Shown: piece by piece, positions 63,458 through 64,000 of the stretch
Position numbering within the stretch: the stretch's first letter is position 1
How the letters are laid out: each line of letters begins with the position of its first letter
Origin: Bacteroidales bacterium UBA3143
Lineage (GTDB): Bacteria > Bacteroidota > Bacteroidia > Bacteroidales > Dysgonomonadaceae
Length of the DNA stretch: 64,000 bases
Direction: 5' to 3'
NCBI GenBank assembly: GCA_002364735.1
Contig: DEZB01000023.1
Span: 1 to 64,000, forward strand
Made by a program: the position numbers and the translations under genes
The notes under the pieces: generated by a model
Seen by the model: only the letters and a program-made list of their open reading frames with translations
Databases searched by the model: none
Told to the model about the DNA's origin: nothing

Positions 63458-63493
63458 TATAAGAATATGATTATAAATATTTAATTATAACAT

Positions 63494-63501
63494 CAAAGAT
63501 A
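63494..63501 (-). promoter_or_regulatory. candidate -7 box of the C69-phosphoglucomutase-mgsA operon
   Basis: TATCTTTG on the minus strand fits TAnnTTTG; the start at 63457 is 36 bases downstream. Confidence 0.45.
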
Positions 63502-63583
63502 ACTTTTATTTGTATATTTCAGCGTACAGATTTTGGAATATTTATTTTTTGATTGAATTATTCTCTTTAACCTGTTTTTTCTA

Positions 63584-63591
63584 TATATTTG
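63584..63591 (+). promoter_or_regulatory. candidate -7 box for the FtsB/DivIC-like gene
   Basis: TATATTTG fits TAnnTTTG and lies 32 bases before the ATG at 63624, which supports that start; the -33 part is unclear. Confidence 0.45.
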
Positions 63592-63623
63592 CAAGATCAC
63601 AAACAAACGTTTTTGAATTGACT

Positions 63624-63926
63624 ATGCAAAACGATACTAAAAATGTTAGAAGAGGATATTTGGGACTTAAAGGTATTCAAGTATTTGTTCTTTTATTTAT
63701 AGTTGTTATGTTGTTCCTCTTAAGCGACAGCAATATAATGAAACGTATTGAAAGTGATAGCGAAATTAGAAGTTTGAAAAAACAAATAGAGTTTTACAGA
63801 AAAAAAACGGAGGAAGATAAAACAAAACTTCACGAGTTGCAGTCTGATAAGGATAACTTGGAAAAGTTTGCACGGGAAAATTATTTGATGAAAAAGGACA
63901 ACGAAGAAGTTTTTGTAATAGAATAG
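63624..63926 (+). CDS. septum formation initiator (FtsB/DivIC-like)
   Basis: 100 residues from the ATG at 63624. One membrane span (about 17-33, IQVFVLLFIVVMLFLLS) precedes a coiled coil (about 42-80, SEIRSLKKQIEFYRKKTEEDKTKLHELQ) and the family ending DNLEKFARENYLMKKDNEEVFVIE. This is the layout of FtsB/DivIC, which stabilise the divisome. The 38 upstream codons of the open frame are not family sequence. Confidence 0.9.
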   Translation: MQNDTKNVRRGYLGLKGIQVFVLLFIVVMLFLLSDSNIMKRIESDSEIRSLKKQIEFYRKKTEEDKTKLHELQSDKDNLEKFARENYLMKKDNEEVFVIE

Positions 63927-63949
63927 TGCAATGTTTTAAATTGCTTTAA

Positions 63950-64000
63950 ATGAGAATAATGAAAAACAACATCAAAAGTATATTATATAAGATTGCAGCT
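63950..64000 (+). CDS. start of an ORF cut by the window edge
   Basis: An ATG at 63950 (or 63959, same frame) opens a reading frame, MRIMKNNIKSILYKIAA, to the window end. A basic start followed by a hydrophobic beginning suggests a membrane or exported protein. It follows the FtsB-like gene by 23 bases. Its identity cannot be judged from 17 codons. Confidence 0.4.
   Translation, partial: MRIMKNNIKSILYKIAA

Overview
The window is an AT-rich chromosomal segment of a member of the Bacteroidota, most likely the order Bacteroidales. The evidence is the ATP synthase operon order (atpD, atpC, a small membrane gene, atpB, E, F, H, A, G), the lipoprotein GldH beside RicT, a fimbrillin-family lipoprotein, DUF4290 and DUF4348 proteins, Ser-type sulfatases, DivIC/FtsB-like and C69 genes, and repeated promoters of the Bacteroidetes type (TTTG or TTG, then TAnnTTTG) in front of genes. 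The genus cannot be fixed from sequence alone. No rRNA, insertion sequence, integrase, phage module or CRISPR array was seen, so most of the window is conserved core chromosome.

Layout. Positions 1-4404 (minus strand): a partial phosphodiesterase, endonuclease III, an M81/MlrC-type metallopeptidase, RsmE and a DUF151 nuclease-like protein. At 4545-4619 lies tRNA-His with a clear promoter and terminator, then a 44-residue membrane protein and a roughly 900-base gene-free stretch with five tandem 42-base hairpin repeats. Positions 5741-6911: a secreted nuclease and a pentapeptide-repeat protein. Positions 7324-11838: an operon of three Ser-type sulfatases. Positions 12013-14577: a fimbrillin lipoprotein, a DUF4348 lipoprotein and cytidine deaminase. 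Positions 14622-23421 (plus strand): a housekeeping run of glucosaminidase, DUF4290, rimM, dxr, rseP, metF, holB, ricT and gldH. Positions 23426-28043 (minus strand): an alpha-glucan cluster of GH57, GT4 and debranching enzyme.

Positions 28808-36045 (plus strand): rhomboid, SLC12-like transporter, ddh, lgt, FprA-type flavoprotein and nagB. Positions 36981-40089 hold a two-gene cassette, a cytoplasmic-looking zinc-dependent phospholipase C homologue with an unusual hydrophobic segment and a beta-rich partner of unknown function. It follows a 935-base gene-free stretch and is bounded by two similar terminators; this is the best candidate here for an undescribed system. Positions 40253-42655: a queuosine-precursor transporter, a Tat-type TIM-barrel protein and a small secreted protein. 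Positions 42922-50122: the F-type ATP synthase operon. Positions 50626-53366: an ECF sigma factor, a probable anti-sigma factor, a Spy-like periplasmic protein and a TPR protein. Positions 53537-58986: prmA, an AspT-family transporter and malQ. Positions 59462-63457: methylglyoxal synthase, phosphoglucomutase and a C69 dipeptidase. The window ends with an FtsB/DivIC-like gene and the start of another ORF.

The genes together describe an anaerobe or microaerobe that makes and breaks an intracellular alpha-glucan (debranching enzyme, GT4, GH57, MalQ, phosphoglucomutase), limits hexose-phosphate overload through methylglyoxal synthase, desulfates external glycans, deals with oxygen or NO through the FprA-type flavoprotein, and builds meso-diaminopimelate by the dehydrogenase route.
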